Shown here: positions 37,060-46,549 of the stretch, one piece after another
Position numbering within the stretch: position 1 is the stretch's first letter
Layout: every line of letters starts with the position of its first letter
NCBI GenBank assembly: GCA_965248775.1
Contig: OZ252150.1
Span: 2,666,001 to 2,730,000 of the forward strand
Length of the DNA stretch: 64,000 nt
Origin: JBHHUI01 sp965248775
GTDB taxonomy: Bacteria; Chloroflexota; Anaerolineae; Anaerolineales; JBHHUI01
Reading direction: 5' to 3'
Program-made: the position numbers and the translations under genes
The notes under the pieces: generated by a model
Told to the model about the DNA's origin: nothing
What the model saw: only the letters and a program-made list of their open reading frames with translations
Database searches by the model: none

Positions 37060-37951
37060 GTGTCTAAGCGGGACCTTGTCGGTTACGGCGGTCGCCCACC
37101 CCATCCGCGCTGGCCAGGTGAGGCGCGAGTGGCGGTTCAGTTCGTGCTCAACATAGAGGAAGGCGCGGAGCTAAGCATCCTTAATGGTGATGAACGGTCT
37201 GAGAATTATCTTCACGAGCTGCCGGGGCGCCCGTCTCGTACGGAAGAAAGAGACTTAAGCGTTGAGGGAATGAATGAATATGGATCGCGAGCAGGCGTAT
37301 GGCGCATCTTGGAGCTATTCAGTGCTCGTGACCTCCACTCACCGCCTTCGCTGTCGGCAGGGCACTGGAACTCAACCCCGAGATCGGCCGTGCGCTCAGC
37401 ACTGCTGGGCATGAGGTCGCCGGACATGGCTATCGTTGGATAGACTATTGCAACATCCCCGAAGACGAAGAACGGCGCCATATCCACCTCACCATCGAGG
37501 TCATCGAGCGGCTCTGTGGCCAGCGCCCCGTAGGTTGGTACACGGGGCGGGTCAGTCAGAATACGCGCCGTCTATTGCGCCAGAACGGCGGATTTCTCTA
37601 CACATCTGACGCCTACAACGATGATCTACCTTATTGGCTTACCGGATCGCCCCCCACTTGGTGATCCCGTACACACTGGTCAACAACGACGCACGCTATC
37701 TGCTGCCAAACGGTTTTTCTTCTGGAGAGGATTTCTTCCATCAGCTGAATGATGCTTTCGACGTGCTGTGGCAAGAGGGCGCGCAACGTCCAAAGATGAT
37801 GAGCGTCGGTCTGCACGGTCGGATCAGCGGGCATCCTGCGCGCGCGATGGCGTTAGCGCGTTTTCTTGATTACGTGCAAGGGAGTGACTCGGTATGGATC
37901 TGTCGGCGGGAAGAAATTGCCAGACACTGGATGAGCGAACACCCCTCTTAG
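37060..37951 (+). pseudogene. Polysaccharide deacetylase family (PuuE/allantoinase-like), two frame breaks
   Basis: First frame: GGRPPHPRWPGEARVAVQFV, LNIEEGAELSILNGDERSE, MNEYGSRAGVWRILELF. A base is missing near 37340 (CTCCACTC for CTCCCACTC). The second frame then gives TAFAVGRALELNPEIGRALS and GHEVAGHGYRWIDY, the NodB-type metal motif. A second shift in a C6 run near 37655 leads to PHLVIPYTLVNNDARYLLPN, SVGLHGRISGHPARAMALAR and the end. These are the landmarks of PuuE-type deacetylases. Both breaks are one missing base. Confidence 0.75.
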
Positions 37952-38057
37952 GAGCGACTCGCTAGGTGCAACATCGCCGCCGATTCCGCAGTAGTGGGGA
38001 GAGGGACAAGCGATGAAACAAACCCCATCCGACCTTCATCAGTATCGGATCGCTTAT

Positions 38058-38690
38058 CTAGTGACGACTCTGGCTTAGGCTGTACTGTTCGCGATTGGGA
38101 GCGCCGTGCCAGGCTTCATCTTTCCGGTAGACCACATCGTAGAGAATTAGAGTCTTTGAAGCATACACAAGGGAGAGGTCGTTCTCTTCAACTACTTTAG
38201 CCAGACCATCCAGTGTTGGATAACCGACATCCTTCACAGTCCTCGCGCCGATTGCAGCCAGCCATGTAGGGAAGGTTAAGTCAGAGTAGACGAAGTAGCC
38301 TCCCGGCTTGACGACTCTGAGAATATCTGCCAGGGCGTCTCTCCAGTTAGCAATATGGTGTATCACCCTGAACGCCGACACAATATCAAAAGAGCCATCG
38401 TCAAAAGGTAGTTCCTGCCCATCAAGCAACATAAACTTAACATTTGCCATGCCATAACTGGCCAATTGAGCAAGCTGGATCTGCTCAGGATCCACATCCA
38501 CGCCTGTCACGTCCAACTTATGCTTGCGGGCCATGTTGATGACCACCGCACCGTTGCCGCTGCCCACATCGAGAAGGCGCTTTCCAGGTGCCGTTTCGGC
38601 GTGGCTAAAGATCTGCTCTCCTCGTCGGCTCACGCTTTTGCTATGTCCTGCACTGTTCACGAACAGTTTTTCAAGCTTTCCCATCTTCAT
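38058..38690 (-). CDS. Class I SAM-dependent methyltransferase (UbiE-like)
   Basis: About 210 residues. LLDVGSGNGAVVINMA is the SAM-binding glycine motif, VTGVDVDPEQIQLAQ motif II, MLLDGQELPFDDGSFDIVSA motif III and LRVVKPGGYFVYSDL the post-motif. The start at 38690 (MKMGKLEKLF) follows AGGAGA at good spacing; upstream codons in the same frame do not look native. Substrate unknown. Confidence 0.88.
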   Translation of the reverse strand: MKMGKLEKLFVNSAGHSKSVSRRGEQIFSHAETAPGKRLLDVGSGNGAVVINMARKHKLDVTGVDVDPEQIQLAQLASYGMANVKFMLLDGQELPFDDGSFDIVSAFRVIHHIANWRDALADILRVVKPGGYFVYSDLTFPTWLAAIGARTVKDVGYPTLDGLAKVVEENDLSLVYASKTLILYDVVYRKDEAWHGAPNREQYSLSQSRH

Positions 38691-38843
38691 CTTCGTGTCT
38701 CCTATTTTTTTTGTATGGTTACAGCCTGCCCATATGAGTGCGGCAATATCTGCCGCCAGGACCCAGAACCACCCATGCAGACGGTTTCCATGCTGGAGTG
38801 GCGCACCTAGTCGCATGGTTTTGAAAAGATGCGCTACTCAAAG

Positions 38844-40109
38844 CTAATCACCCGCAGCCGCATCGATCAGGGACGACCCACCACGTTGATCTCGGATGGG
38901 CACTGCCAACCTCAATATTGGCAGGCTGACAACGAAGGCCACTGCTGTCAGCGCAGCTGCTATCAGGTTTGGTGTGGACGTGCCGATATCCAGCAACACC
39001 CCGGCGACCAGTGGGCCCACAACTAGAGCTAGGCTGCTCGTCGAGGTCATCACACCCAACAACTGCCCACGCACTTTCGGCAAAGCATAGCGGCTGATGA
39101 GCGATTGCTGCGTCGGCTGACCGATCCCATTACCAATCGCCATCGGGATGAACCACAGCGCCATCACAATGGGATGCTGGGCCAGCGCCAGGCCGACAAA
39201 AGCCGGAATGCGCAGCAGCGCGCTGGCGACGACTAGGCGTCGCTCGCCAAAGCGGGTCACCAGCGGTCCGACCAACCCACCTTGTGCCACCACGATCAGG
39301 ATGCCCGCCCAGGCCAGCATCAGGGCCATGGCCATCTGTGTGTCCTCTAGACTCCTATCGGGAAAGACGTTGCGAGCCACAACCAGCGCGAAGCTGGCTT
39401 GGAAGATAGAGAAGGCGACAAACGTCAGGAGGGCGTAGCTGAGGATCAACTGTACGGGACCCCGGCGTAGCACATCTTTGAGACTCGCTTCTGTTCTGAC
39501 CTTGCGCTGGCCCAGGGGGCTGCGCGCCTCGATAGGTAGGCTCTCCGGCAGCCAGAAGTAGGTCGCCAGGATAGAGCCGAGCGAGAAGATAGCCGCGACG
39601 AAAAAGGGTGCGCTCTGGCTGTAAGCCGCGAGAGCCGGGATGCCGGAGGCGATCTTGGCCACCACACCGCCCAGCACCGGTCCCAAGATGAAGCCGACCC
39701 CGTAGGCAGCCTTGACTTGGCCAAAGCCCTTGGCGCGGTCTTCCTCGTTGGTGACATCATTGACGTAGGCCTCAGCAGTAGTGATGTTGCCGCCTGAAAT
39801 TCCGTCGATCACCCGCCCCAGGAAGAGCAGGAACAGCGAGTTGGCGGTACCAAGCACGATGAAACCGATAAAGGTCCCTATCTGGGTCAGGATGAGAACC
39901 GGACGTCGCCCGAAGGCATCCGACAGCCGACCCATCGCAGGAGCCGCGATGAACTGCGCTGCAGCAAAAGCAGCCAGCAGCGCGGTGGCTTCGAGGTTGC
40001 TGGCCCCAAAGCGTTCCTCAGCAAAGAGCTGCAGGATAGGGATCACAATGCCGAAGCCGAGCATATCAATCATGAGGATCAGTAGGATGGGAACAAGTTT
40101 GCGATTCAT
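38844..40109 (-). CDS. MFS efflux transporter (TetA/multidrug type)
   Basis: 421 residues, 12 membrane helices. MLGFGIVIPILQLFAEERFG opens helix 1. The loop 2-3 motif GRLSDAFGRRPVLI is the MFS motif A. GKVID-like RVIDGISGGNITTAEAYV and the motif C-like YGVGFILGPVLGG in helix 5 identify a drug:H+ antiporter of the TetA class. It is divergent from a TetR regulator with a palindromic operator in the 146-base gap, so it is probably induced by its substrate. Confidence 0.88.
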   Translation of the reverse strand: MNRKLVPILLILMIDMLGFGIVIPILQLFAEERFGASNLEATALLAAFAAAQFIAAPAMGRLSDAFGRRPVLILTQIGTFIGFIVLGTANSLFLLFLGRVIDGISGGNITTAEAYVNDVTNEEDRAKGFGQVKAAYGVGFILGPVLGGVVAKIASGIPALAAYSQSAPFFVAAIFSLGSILATYFWLPESLPIEARSPLGQRKVRTEASLKDVLRRGPVQLILSYALLTFVAFSIFQASFALVVARNVFPDRSLEDTQMAMALMLAWAGILIVVAQGGLVGPLVTRFGERRLVVASALLRIPAFVGLALAQHPIVMALWFIPMAIGNGIGQPTQQSLISRYALPKVRGQLLGVMTSTSSLALVVGPLVAGVLLDIGTSTPNLIAAALTAVAFVVSLPILRLAVPIRDQRGGSSLIDAAAGD

Positions 40110-40122
40110 ATTTCACCTCGTA

Positions 40123-40162
40123 TATGATACAATCTATATCATAGTATATTCTATGTATCATA
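40123..40162. promoter_or_regulatory. Operator between the MFS gene and its TetR regulator
   Basis: TATGATACA (40123-40131) and TGTATCATA (40154-40162) form a 9-bp inverted repeat with a second, inner one CTATATCATAG. It lies between the divergent genes, overlapping likely AT-rich promoters, as expected for a TetR-type operator. Confidence 0.6.
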
Positions 40163-40255
40163 AATGCGAGATCGCATGGACGTCAAGAAGGAAATTAGCC
40201 ATGATGGCTCATACGACACACATCTGGCTAATCTGTATCAAAACGGAGGCAAAAA

Positions 40256-40864
40256 ATGGAGAAACCCGACCGCCGCATTGTGCGGACGCGCCGACTGCTG
40301 GGTGAGGCGTTGCTGGAACTCATTCAAGAGCAGAGCTTCGACTCCATTACCATACGTGATATCACCGACCGGGCGGATATCGGCTATGCGACATTCTTTC
40401 GCCATTACGAAAGCAAGGGAGAACTGCTGTCCGAGCAGCTTGAGCAGATTATCAGACAGTTGGAAGATATGGTGGGCGAACGCACGGACGACTATTTTCA
40501 GAGAGAGGGCATGCTCTTGTATGAACACGTACAAGAGAACGAATTTCTATACCGGGGTTTGCTAGGAGGACATGTTAATGCTCAAGTCGTCAGGCGCTTG
40601 AGAGATACACTAGTCAGGCTCATCAGGCCTCAAATGGAGGGTCACATCAAAGGTGTGGAGCTGCGCATTCCGCTGGAGATCGCGGTCAATCATGTTGCCG
40701 CCTCAGTGTTGGAGTTGGTCGCGTGGTGGTTGGAGAATGATATGCCCTACCCCCCGGAGGACATGGGTCGCTACTACAAACAACTAATTATCCAGGCGAC
40801 CTGGCATGCCATACTTCCGCAGGGATCAGGCGATGAAGGGCATTTTTCGGAATACCACGTTTGA
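40256..40864 (+). CDS. TetR/AcrR-family transcriptional regulator
   Basis: 202 residues. Helix-turn-helix: RTRRLLGEALLELIQEQSFD, SITIRDITDRADIGYATFFR and HYESKGELL, the AcrR N-terminal pattern. The C-terminal ligand domain (residues 80-190) ends with MGRYYKQLIIQATWHAILP. It probably represses the divergent MFS transporter gene and itself through the palindrome at 40123-40162. Confidence 0.9.
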   Translation: MEKPDRRIVRTRRLLGEALLELIQEQSFDSITIRDITDRADIGYATFFRHYESKGELLSEQLEQIIRQLEDMVGERTDDYFQREGMLLYEHVQENEFLYRGLLGGHVNAQVVRRLRDTLVRLIRPQMEGHIKGVELRIPLEIAVNHVAASVLELVAWWLENDMPYPPEDMGRYYKQLIIQATWHAILPQGSGDEGHFSEYHV

Positions 40865-41528
40865 GGGGTGAGAAGAATCGCACTTTCTCAAATTCGTACA
40901 CCGGCCCAAGCTCAAAGGTTTCATGGTATGTGGTGTAACTTGCGCACCCAGTCTCGGACCCAGTGCTGGACGCCCAGTAGCGAACGAACTGGGTCGCTAT
41001 ACTGTGCCAGTGTGTACTGGCCTGGGTGGCGGCAGCGATGACGGCCATCTTGCACAGGCCGCGCGCCAGCAGGCGTTCACAGATACATTGAGAAATCTAA
41101 CGAAGTGGAATCAGTCTCACTTCGCGCACTCGCTGGTTTTTGGGTAGATGGCTTGCGGCTTTCACCGGAAGGTGTCGCTCAACTGTGATTCGGTGAAATT
41201 TTTGAGTTTATAGCCGATGCAGGGGAGAACGGAATCGAGTAAGAGACTCAAAAGGCCGGCATCAAAACCGCAGGCCTCTCGAATTCGAAAGAGCCGCGCC
41301 ACAAGCACGTGACTCCTTCTTAACCCCGCTCATGGGCTATCAACCTAAGAGGATATACCTCACCGCCGCGAGTAACAACGATATGATGCCCGGACGCATA
41401 CTGCGCCCAAAGAAATAAATTGTCACCGTATTTTGATTCGCGGTGGCAATTTGATTTCATAGCCTTTACAACAGAATAGTCAGTAGTAGGGGAATGCTTA
41501 GGCAATTCCCCCGTAAGCGAACTTAAGT
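40865..41528. other. No complete gene; repeat and a gene remnant
   Basis: The minus strand at 40865-40950 encodes a short tail (TYHETFELGPVYEFEKVRFF) that may be the end of a lost gene, with MAVIAAAT-like codons on the far side of the repeat at 40958-41032. Nothing else is convincing up to the tRNA. Confidence 0.4.
40958..41032. repeat. Composite palindromic repeat, intergenic
   Basis: CCCAGTCTCGGACCCAGTGC, TGGACGCCCAGTAGCGAACG, AACTGGGTCGCTATACTG and GTGTACTGGCCTGGGTGG. Same modules as in IS91 at 1378-1499. Confidence 0.65.
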
Positions 41529-41599
41529 GGGCCTGCCAGGATTCGAACCTGGAACCAACCGGTTATGAGCCGACTGCTCTGCCATTGAGCTACAGGCCC
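41529..41599 (-). tRNA. tRNA-Met (CAT)
   Basis: Minus strand: acceptor GGGCCTG pairs with CAGGCCC. D arm AGCTCAATGGCAGAGC. Anticodon arm CGGCTCATAACCG with loop CTCATAA. T arm CCAGGTTCGAATCCTGG. CCA is not encoded. The CAT anticodon could also be tRNA-Ile after lysidine modification. Confidence 0.88.
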
Positions 41600-41772
41600 G
41601 GATATCGTGGCCAATAATCAGTGGTCACTGAATACTGGAAAAGAGCGGGCGAGCCGAAGAGATTCTGCCATATCAAATCCGGTATGGCAAGGATTCTGCG
41701 ATTATTATAACTGCCACATGAGCCGTACTATGATCCGCCGAATTGTTACCACGACAGTCGAAGTGGCTGCAA

Positions 41773-42660
41773 CTAGGGTTGAGTTGCTCCGACAAGGTAA
41801 TCAAATATATCTTCAATGTGGTTGTTAACGGTGGAAAAATGGCCTCCATCTTCTACTTCGATCAAGTGGGCATTTGTCAATTCCTGCGCAAGATATCTCC
41901 CCATCCATATCGGTACTTGTTGATCGTACAACCCATACCATAACTTTATTTCCATGTTTACATCACTGAGTTGAAAACCCCAGGGGCTGACATACAATTG
42001 CCATTCCAAAGCATCTCCTTGGATCCCACTGCGATGTGCTTCTCGGGTGCTTTGAGCAAATATCTCGATAACATCCGGTCGCTTTTCGATCAGTTCGAAA
42101 TCCGGCAGTGGCATTACTTGCTTCATGCGCTTCAGCATTTGCTCTTTGTTGCTATAAAACCCTGCCATTTGCTTGAGAAGAAAACGATTAAATGCAGGCA
42201 AATATTTTGCCGAGAGAAAGATGAGGCGAACAGGAGGCCACACACCTCGGAATTTATTCGACATCTCTGGTGGGGCAGTACTGCTGACGATTGCTGCATT
42301 CTCGATCCTTTCTGGTATTTTGTAGGTGGTTGAGAGAACGTGCGGACCTCCACCCGACAATCCGAACACTGAAAAAGTTTCAATCGATAAAGCATCGGCT
42401 AATTCAATGACATCATCCGACCATTTGATAAGCTGACGGTTGGGATAGAAAGTTGACAAACCAAATCCTGGTCGATCAGGAACAATCAGCCGGATATGTT
42501 TCTTGTTGGCTGCTTCCTTAAACCATTGGCCTTCCAAGCGCGAACTGTTTCCACCGGTAAAGTAGAACACTGGAACGCCTTCTGTCGGTCCGTATTCTGC
42601 GAAGGCAAGAGTTCGACCATCGAGCAATTGTATTGTTTGATCTGTTCGATTAGCTTGCAT
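41773..42660 (-). CDS. Alpha/beta hydrolase
   Basis: About 295 residues from MQANRTDQTIQLLDGRTLAF. PVFYFTGGNSSRLEGQWF is the oxyanion region, IVPDRPGFGLSTFY, FSVFGLSGGGPHVLSTTYKI is the nucleophile elbow (GLSGGG), and IEVEDGGHFSTV holds the catalytic histidine. Substrate unknown. The upstream extension to 42702 looks non-native. Confidence 0.87.
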   Translation of the reverse strand: MQANRTDQTIQLLDGRTLAFAEYGPTEGVPVFYFTGGNSSRLEGQWFKEAANKKHIRLIVPDRPGFGLSTFYPNRQLIKWSDDVIELADALSIETFSVFGLSGGGPHVLSTTYKIPERIENAAIVSSTAPPEMSNKFRGVWPPVRLIFLSAKYLPAFNRFLLKQMAGFYSNKEQMLKRMKQVMPLPDFELIEKRPDVIEIFAQSTREAHRSGIQGDALEWQLYVSPWGFQLSDVNMEIKLWYGLYDQQVPIWMGRYLAQELTNAHLIEVEDGGHFSTVNNHIEDIFDYLVGATQP

Positions 42661-42918
42661 ACATTCTCCATCCCAAGCAACACAACGGCTGCAGGTTGAC
42701 ATCGGGGACGTGGGAGTCAGGGTGGAGCCGAGGGCGACTCACTTCTCCCACCGATGCATATCCGTCATGGCCAATCGTCTGTATAGTAGTGTCATGAGCC
42801 AAAACCGATCCTGAGCATTGGTAATAGAAAATATCAGAGGGGCGTCCTCGCAAAGCTGTGGGGGCCAAGGATAATGCAAGAAACAGTCCGTTACAAGACG
42901 AACACGAAGGCACAATTG

Positions 42919-43761
42919 ATGCGTTGGTTTATACCATTGATTCTGCTCTTAAGTGAGCTAGCCTGTGAACTGCCCGATTTCTCTACACAGGGCGCTGAGG
43001 CCCTCGACACCGCGCCAGCCCCAATTGGCGATGCGGAAAGCGACAGCGTGGCTCCCCGTTGGCGGGTTAACACAGCCTTCATTCTCGACGCCTCCGGCTC
43101 GATGTGGAATAAGGTCGACGACCGTTACCGTCTGAATGTGGCCCAGGACGCTATCGCCGATCTTGGCGCGAAGTTGCCGACCATCATGAACGCCAGCTTA
43201 TGGGTTTATGGCCACCGCCTTGGGCAAGCGGATAAAGCCGCGTCGTGCCAGGACATTGAGCAAGTGGTCCCGCTCGGTCCAGTGGATGAAGCCCACTTTA
43301 GCACAGTCGCCCACAGCTTTCTTGCCAAAGGCTACACGCCCATCACCGAATCTCTGCGCCAGGCGGCTGCTAGCCTGCCGGTGGGTGACCGTGAGCGCAA
43401 CACTATCGTTCTCCTTTCTGACGGTGAAGAGACGTGCGGCGGCGACCCATGTGCGCTGGCAGCTGAACTGGCGGCGAGCGACGTCGGGGTGATCGTATAC
43501 GCGGTCGGTTTCGCCGCTGACGAGGCCACCCGCATGCAATTACAATGCATCGCCGATGTGAGCGGCGGTAGCTACCGCGATGCCGCGGACACCATGCAAT
43601 TAAGATTTGCGCTGGAGGTGATCAGACTGTCACTTGCTGCCCAGCAACACCCATTAGATATCTTAATGCGGTGGCTCCCTCTCCTTGGGGGAGTGATCTT
43701 GCTGACGATTGGCTGGCTACTGATACGCGCGTTACGGAGGCTACGTCGAAAGCGCCTCTAG
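42919..43761 (+). CDS. VWA-domain lipoprotein with C-terminal membrane helix
   Basis: About 280 residues. MRWFIPLILLLSELAC is a lipoprotein signal with a lipobox-like SELAC; an in-frame ATG at 42874 is also possible. The VWA domain starts NTAFILDASGSMWNKV, a MIDAS motif DxSGS, with TPITESLRQAA and VLLSDGEETCGGDP as the other MIDAS parts. A C-terminal helix (LLGGVILLTIGWLLI) and an Arg/Lys tail follow. It is probably a surface metal-dependent adhesion or sensing protein. Confidence 0.82.
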   Translation: MRWFIPLILLLSELACELPDFSTQGAEALDTAPAPIGDAESDSVAPRWRVNTAFILDASGSMWNKVDDRYRLNVAQDAIADLGAKLPTIMNASLWVYGHRLGQADKAASCQDIEQVVPLGPVDEAHFSTVAHSFLAKGYTPITESLRQAAASLPVGDRERNTIVLLSDGEETCGGDPCALAAELAASDVGVIVYAVGFAADEATRMQLQCIADVSGGSYRDAADTMQLRFALEVIRLSLAAQQHPLDILMRWLPLLGGVILLTIGWLLIRALRRLRRKRL

Positions 43762-43904
43762 ATGTCATTCGGTGACGTGTCACAGATGTGCAGTTGGCCG
43801 ATGGCTAACGGTTTGCAGTTAAGAAACCATCAATGCAGTAATTCGAGCCGGAAAATGCAACCGTTCCACATTTTGGCATGGTCTGCACCCTCAGAGGGCT
43901 TTAG

Positions 43905-45312
43905 TACTACAGTTGTAGATAAATGAGTGATGCACCACGACGTTTGTAATGATAGAACCTGGCGACGGCCTGATGATGGCGACGCCAATGCGACCAGGCG
44001 AGGATCTCCTGAGCGGTCTGCTGCACGCGCAACACTAGACGCCAGAGCAATCGCCGGATTTCGGCCACACTCAACCGCACGAGAGGCCGCGGCGGTGCTT
44101 GAACGCCGCAAGACTGTTGCGCGTCGCTGACAACAACGCCCCCTTTTTCAGCGCTTCGTGGCTTGGCGTGGTCGTTCGTATCGCGGCCAGATAAGCATGC
44201 GCCCACATCGCCAGAGTGGTATGGCGATACCAACCGGTCCAACTGCGCACTTCATATTGATCCAATCCGACTTCACCCTTGGCAGCCTCGAAGGTCACTT
44301 CAATCGCCCAACGGCTGCCGGCCACGCGCACCATGTCTTCCAGCGTGGTTTCCTGTGGCGCGAAGACCACGAAGGCTGTCAGTTCATGCAGGTCTTCGAT
44401 TTTGCGCCGTATCAGCAGCCAGCGCCCCCAGCTCGCTTGCATGGGTGGGTTGAGCGGCAGCAGATGCCAGTCGTATCCGCGTGGACCTTTGGCCCCAGCG
44501 CCGGCGCTCAGTCGTATCCAATCTTCGGCAGGCAAGGTGGCCAGCACTTGCTTGACGCGGTGCTGTTTGAAACCAATCCAGACGTACTCCTTGCCCGAAA
44601 CGGCCAGCGCGTAGGCCCGTTCTCGCTCTTCCAGCCACAGACGCAGGCGGCGGTCGTCGCCATAGACAGAGTCGCCCGTCACCCACGCCGCCGGCAGGCC
44701 GGTGTCCAGCGCCCGCGCCAGCATCTGCCGCGCCAGCGCTGGTTTGGTCGCAAACGCGCGGTCCGCGGGGATACCGACACTCGCACAGCGCACCGGGTCG
44801 TTGGTCCACTCCTTGGGCAAGTAAAGTTCGCGGTCAATCAAGGTGTGCCCCGCGCCACCCGCATACGCCAGGAAGACCCCGACCTGAGAGTTCTCGACGC
44901 GCCCGGCAGTGCCGCTGTACTGCCGGGCGACACCTGCGGAGTGACGACCCTTCTTGACGAACCCCGTTTCGTCGACGATCAGGACCGCTGTGGCATCGCT
45001 CAGATAATCGCGCACATATTGTTGCAGGTCATCGCGCACCTGGTCGGCGTCCCACAGCGCCCGCCCGAGCAGATGTTGCAGGCCGTAGGGCGTCGGCTGT
45101 CCGAGCGCCTCCGCCAGCTGCCAGCTGTGCTTGCGCTCTGCATTGCTCAGCGAACCGCGCGCCAATGCGTTGTGCGACTTCCAGCAGTGCATCGGCCCAG
45201 CCCTGCACGACGGCCAGATCGGTTATGCCATTATCAACACGTCCGTTTGTCATTGGTATCTTCGCCCCCTTGTCGGAGCCAAACGATACCACATTTATCT
45301 ACAACTGTAGTA
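43905..45312 (-). mobile_element. IS701-family insertion sequence
   Basis: Inverted repeats TACTACAGTTGTAGATAAATG and its complement at the right end, flanked by the 4-bp duplication TTAG (43901-43904 and 45313-45316). TTAG fits the YTAR target preference known for IS701. It landed one base from the 3' end of a tRNA-Gly gene. Confidence 0.88.
44071..45253 (-). pseudogene. IS701 transposase, frame break near the N-terminus
   Basis: N-terminal piece MTNGRVDNGITDLAVVQGWA, LLEVAQRIGARFA. The main part then follows in another frame: SLSNAERKHSWQLAEALGQP, TPYGLQHLLGRALWD, VLIVDETGFVKKGRHSAGVA (first D), AAWVTGDSVYGDDRRLRLWL (second D) and GSRWAIEVTFEAAKGEVGLD (E). About 12 residues expected between the pieces are missing, so this is a small deletion rather than a one-base slip. 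The catalytic domain is whole. Confidence 0.78.
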
Positions 45313-45317
45313 TTAGA

Positions 45318-45388
45318 GCGGGCGACCGGATTCGAACCGGCGAATGTCAGCTTGGAAGGCTGATGCCTTACCACTTGGCGACGCCCGC
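45318..45388 (-). tRNA. tRNA-Gly (TCC)
   Basis: Minus strand: acceptor GCGGGCG pairs with CGCCCGC. Anticodon arm TCAGCCTTCCAAGCTGA gives TCC. T arm GCCGGTTCGAATCCGGT. The discriminator base is T, usual for tRNA-Gly. It appears functional, and IS701 lies immediately downstream. Confidence 0.92.
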
Positions 45389-45408
45389 GTTTATCAGATT
45401 GTTTAAGT

Positions 45409-45504
45409 GCGGGCGACCGGATTCGCCCGTCCTGCCCGGCCGGGCCAGGGAACCGGCGAATGTCAGCTTGGAAGGCTGATGCCTTACTACTTGGCGACGC
45501 CCGC
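45409..45504 (-). pseudogene. Second tRNA-Gly (TCC) with a 25-bp palindromic insert in the T loop
   Basis: It differs from the copy at 45318-45388 by one base, plus a 25-bp insertion that splits GGTT from CGAATCC in the T loop. The acceptor, D and anticodon arms remain perfect. Unless the insert is removed from the RNA, the T arm cannot fold normally, so it is probably inactive. The intact neighbour supplies the tRNA. Confidence 0.85.
45426..45450. repeat. 25-bp GC-rich palindromic insert in tRNA-Gly
   Basis: CCCGTCCTGCCCGGCCGGGC then CAGGG. The centre GCCCGGCCGGGC is a perfect palindrome. Comparison with the intact tRNA gene 40 bp away fixes the insertion to the base. It resembles the 25-bp insert in IS91 at 670-694. 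Confidence 0.85.
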
Positions 45505-45629
45505 GTTACATTGCGCCGATTGTACCGCAACCATATTGGCCCATCAAGTAAAACGCGACCAAGCCATTCATTCGTACCGGTTTGTCACTCCGTTGTAAAA
45601 TCAACACGCACCAGCGGGCTGCCCGCCAC

Positions 45630-45938
45630 TCAGGCTTCCAGATCGTGATTGCCATCAAACTTGGAAATAATCTCACGGCGCTTATCAGGGTCGGTGATCG
45701 GGATCGCCCGCGCCGGTAGGTCCGCCCGCACGCTACCTTTCAGATGAAAGGTAAATTCCTGGTTTGCAAGCATATTGGCGTACCAATCCCGTTTACTCGG
45801 CAAACCGGAAATATAGATGACGTCATCGACATTGTGAAACCAGATTTCGATACGGCGCGGCTGACCCGACTTTCGGCCTGTCGTCGTGATATCAATTGTC
45901 TTCTCCGTCCTGAGTGCATTCCCGATCTGTTCGTCCAT
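45630..45938 (-). CDS. F420/FMN split-barrel nitroreductase family protein (DUF385-like)
   Basis: 102 residues. TTTGRKSGQPRRIEIWFHNV followed by IYISGLPSKRDWYANMLANQ is the Ddn/DUF385 pattern of deazaflavin-dependent nitroreductase-like proteins. It is shorter than most members. It would bind flavin-type cofactor and reduce an unknown substrate. Confidence 0.75.
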   Translation of the reverse strand: MDEQIGNALRTEKTIDITTTGRKSGQPRRIEIWFHNVDDVIYISGLPSKRDWYANMLANQEFTFHLKGSVRADLPARAIPITDPDKRREIISKFDGNHDLEA

Positions 45939-46011
45939 GCTCTGTACAACCTCCTAGGGCTGCGTGTGGCATAATCCTAACCTTACTACTGATTCCGGAA
46001 AATGATTTTCA

Positions 46012-46500
46012 ATGAATACAGACCAGCTCACACGTAAACAGCTGCTCAATCTCTTGCGCGGCGGCGGGGCGCACATGACCTTTGATGATGCCGTTGTGGA
46101 CTTTCCACTCGAACGCGTCAACGAACGCCCGCCGAATGTCGCTTACAAAATCTGGCATCTTTTGGAACATCTGCGCTTTTCACAGAGGGACATCATCGAT
46201 TACGTAAACGAGGCGGACTATGTAGCGCCTCCCTGGCCGGGTGGATATTGGCCGAAGCGGAATACCGAGACAGATGTTGCGGGTTGGGAAAAGACAATTG
46301 CGGATTTTCGGGCGGACCTCGCCATAATCATTTCCTGGGCCGCGGACGCGAATTCCGATTTGTACGCACCTCTTAGCCCGGGAAGCGAGCACACTCGACT
46401 CCGGCAAATACTGCTGGTGGCAGATCATAACGCCTACCACGTCGGTGAACTCGGCATACTCCGACAGGTCATGGGCGCCTGGCCGCAACAAGGGAGTTAA
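46012..46500 (+). CDS. DinB-family protein
   Basis: 162 residues. NVAYKIWHLLEHLRFSQRDI near residue 40 holds the first metal histidine, and LVADHNAYHVGELGILRQVM near residue 145 the HNAYHxGE motif. Together they form the DinB/DUF664 four-helix metal site. The role is usually thiol transfer; the substrate here is unknown. Confidence 0.82.
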   Translation: MNTDQLTRKQLLNLLRGGGAHMTFDDAVVDFPLERVNERPPNVAYKIWHLLEHLRFSQRDIIDYVNEADYVAPPWPGGYWPKRNTETDVAGWEKTIADFRADLAIIISWAADANSDLYAPLSPGSEHTRLRQILLVADHNAYHVGELGILRQVMGAWPQQGS

Positions 46501-46549
46501 AGCCCTACCACCCCTCAGGGCCGGGCTTCCCTTTGAACGGACCTACAAC

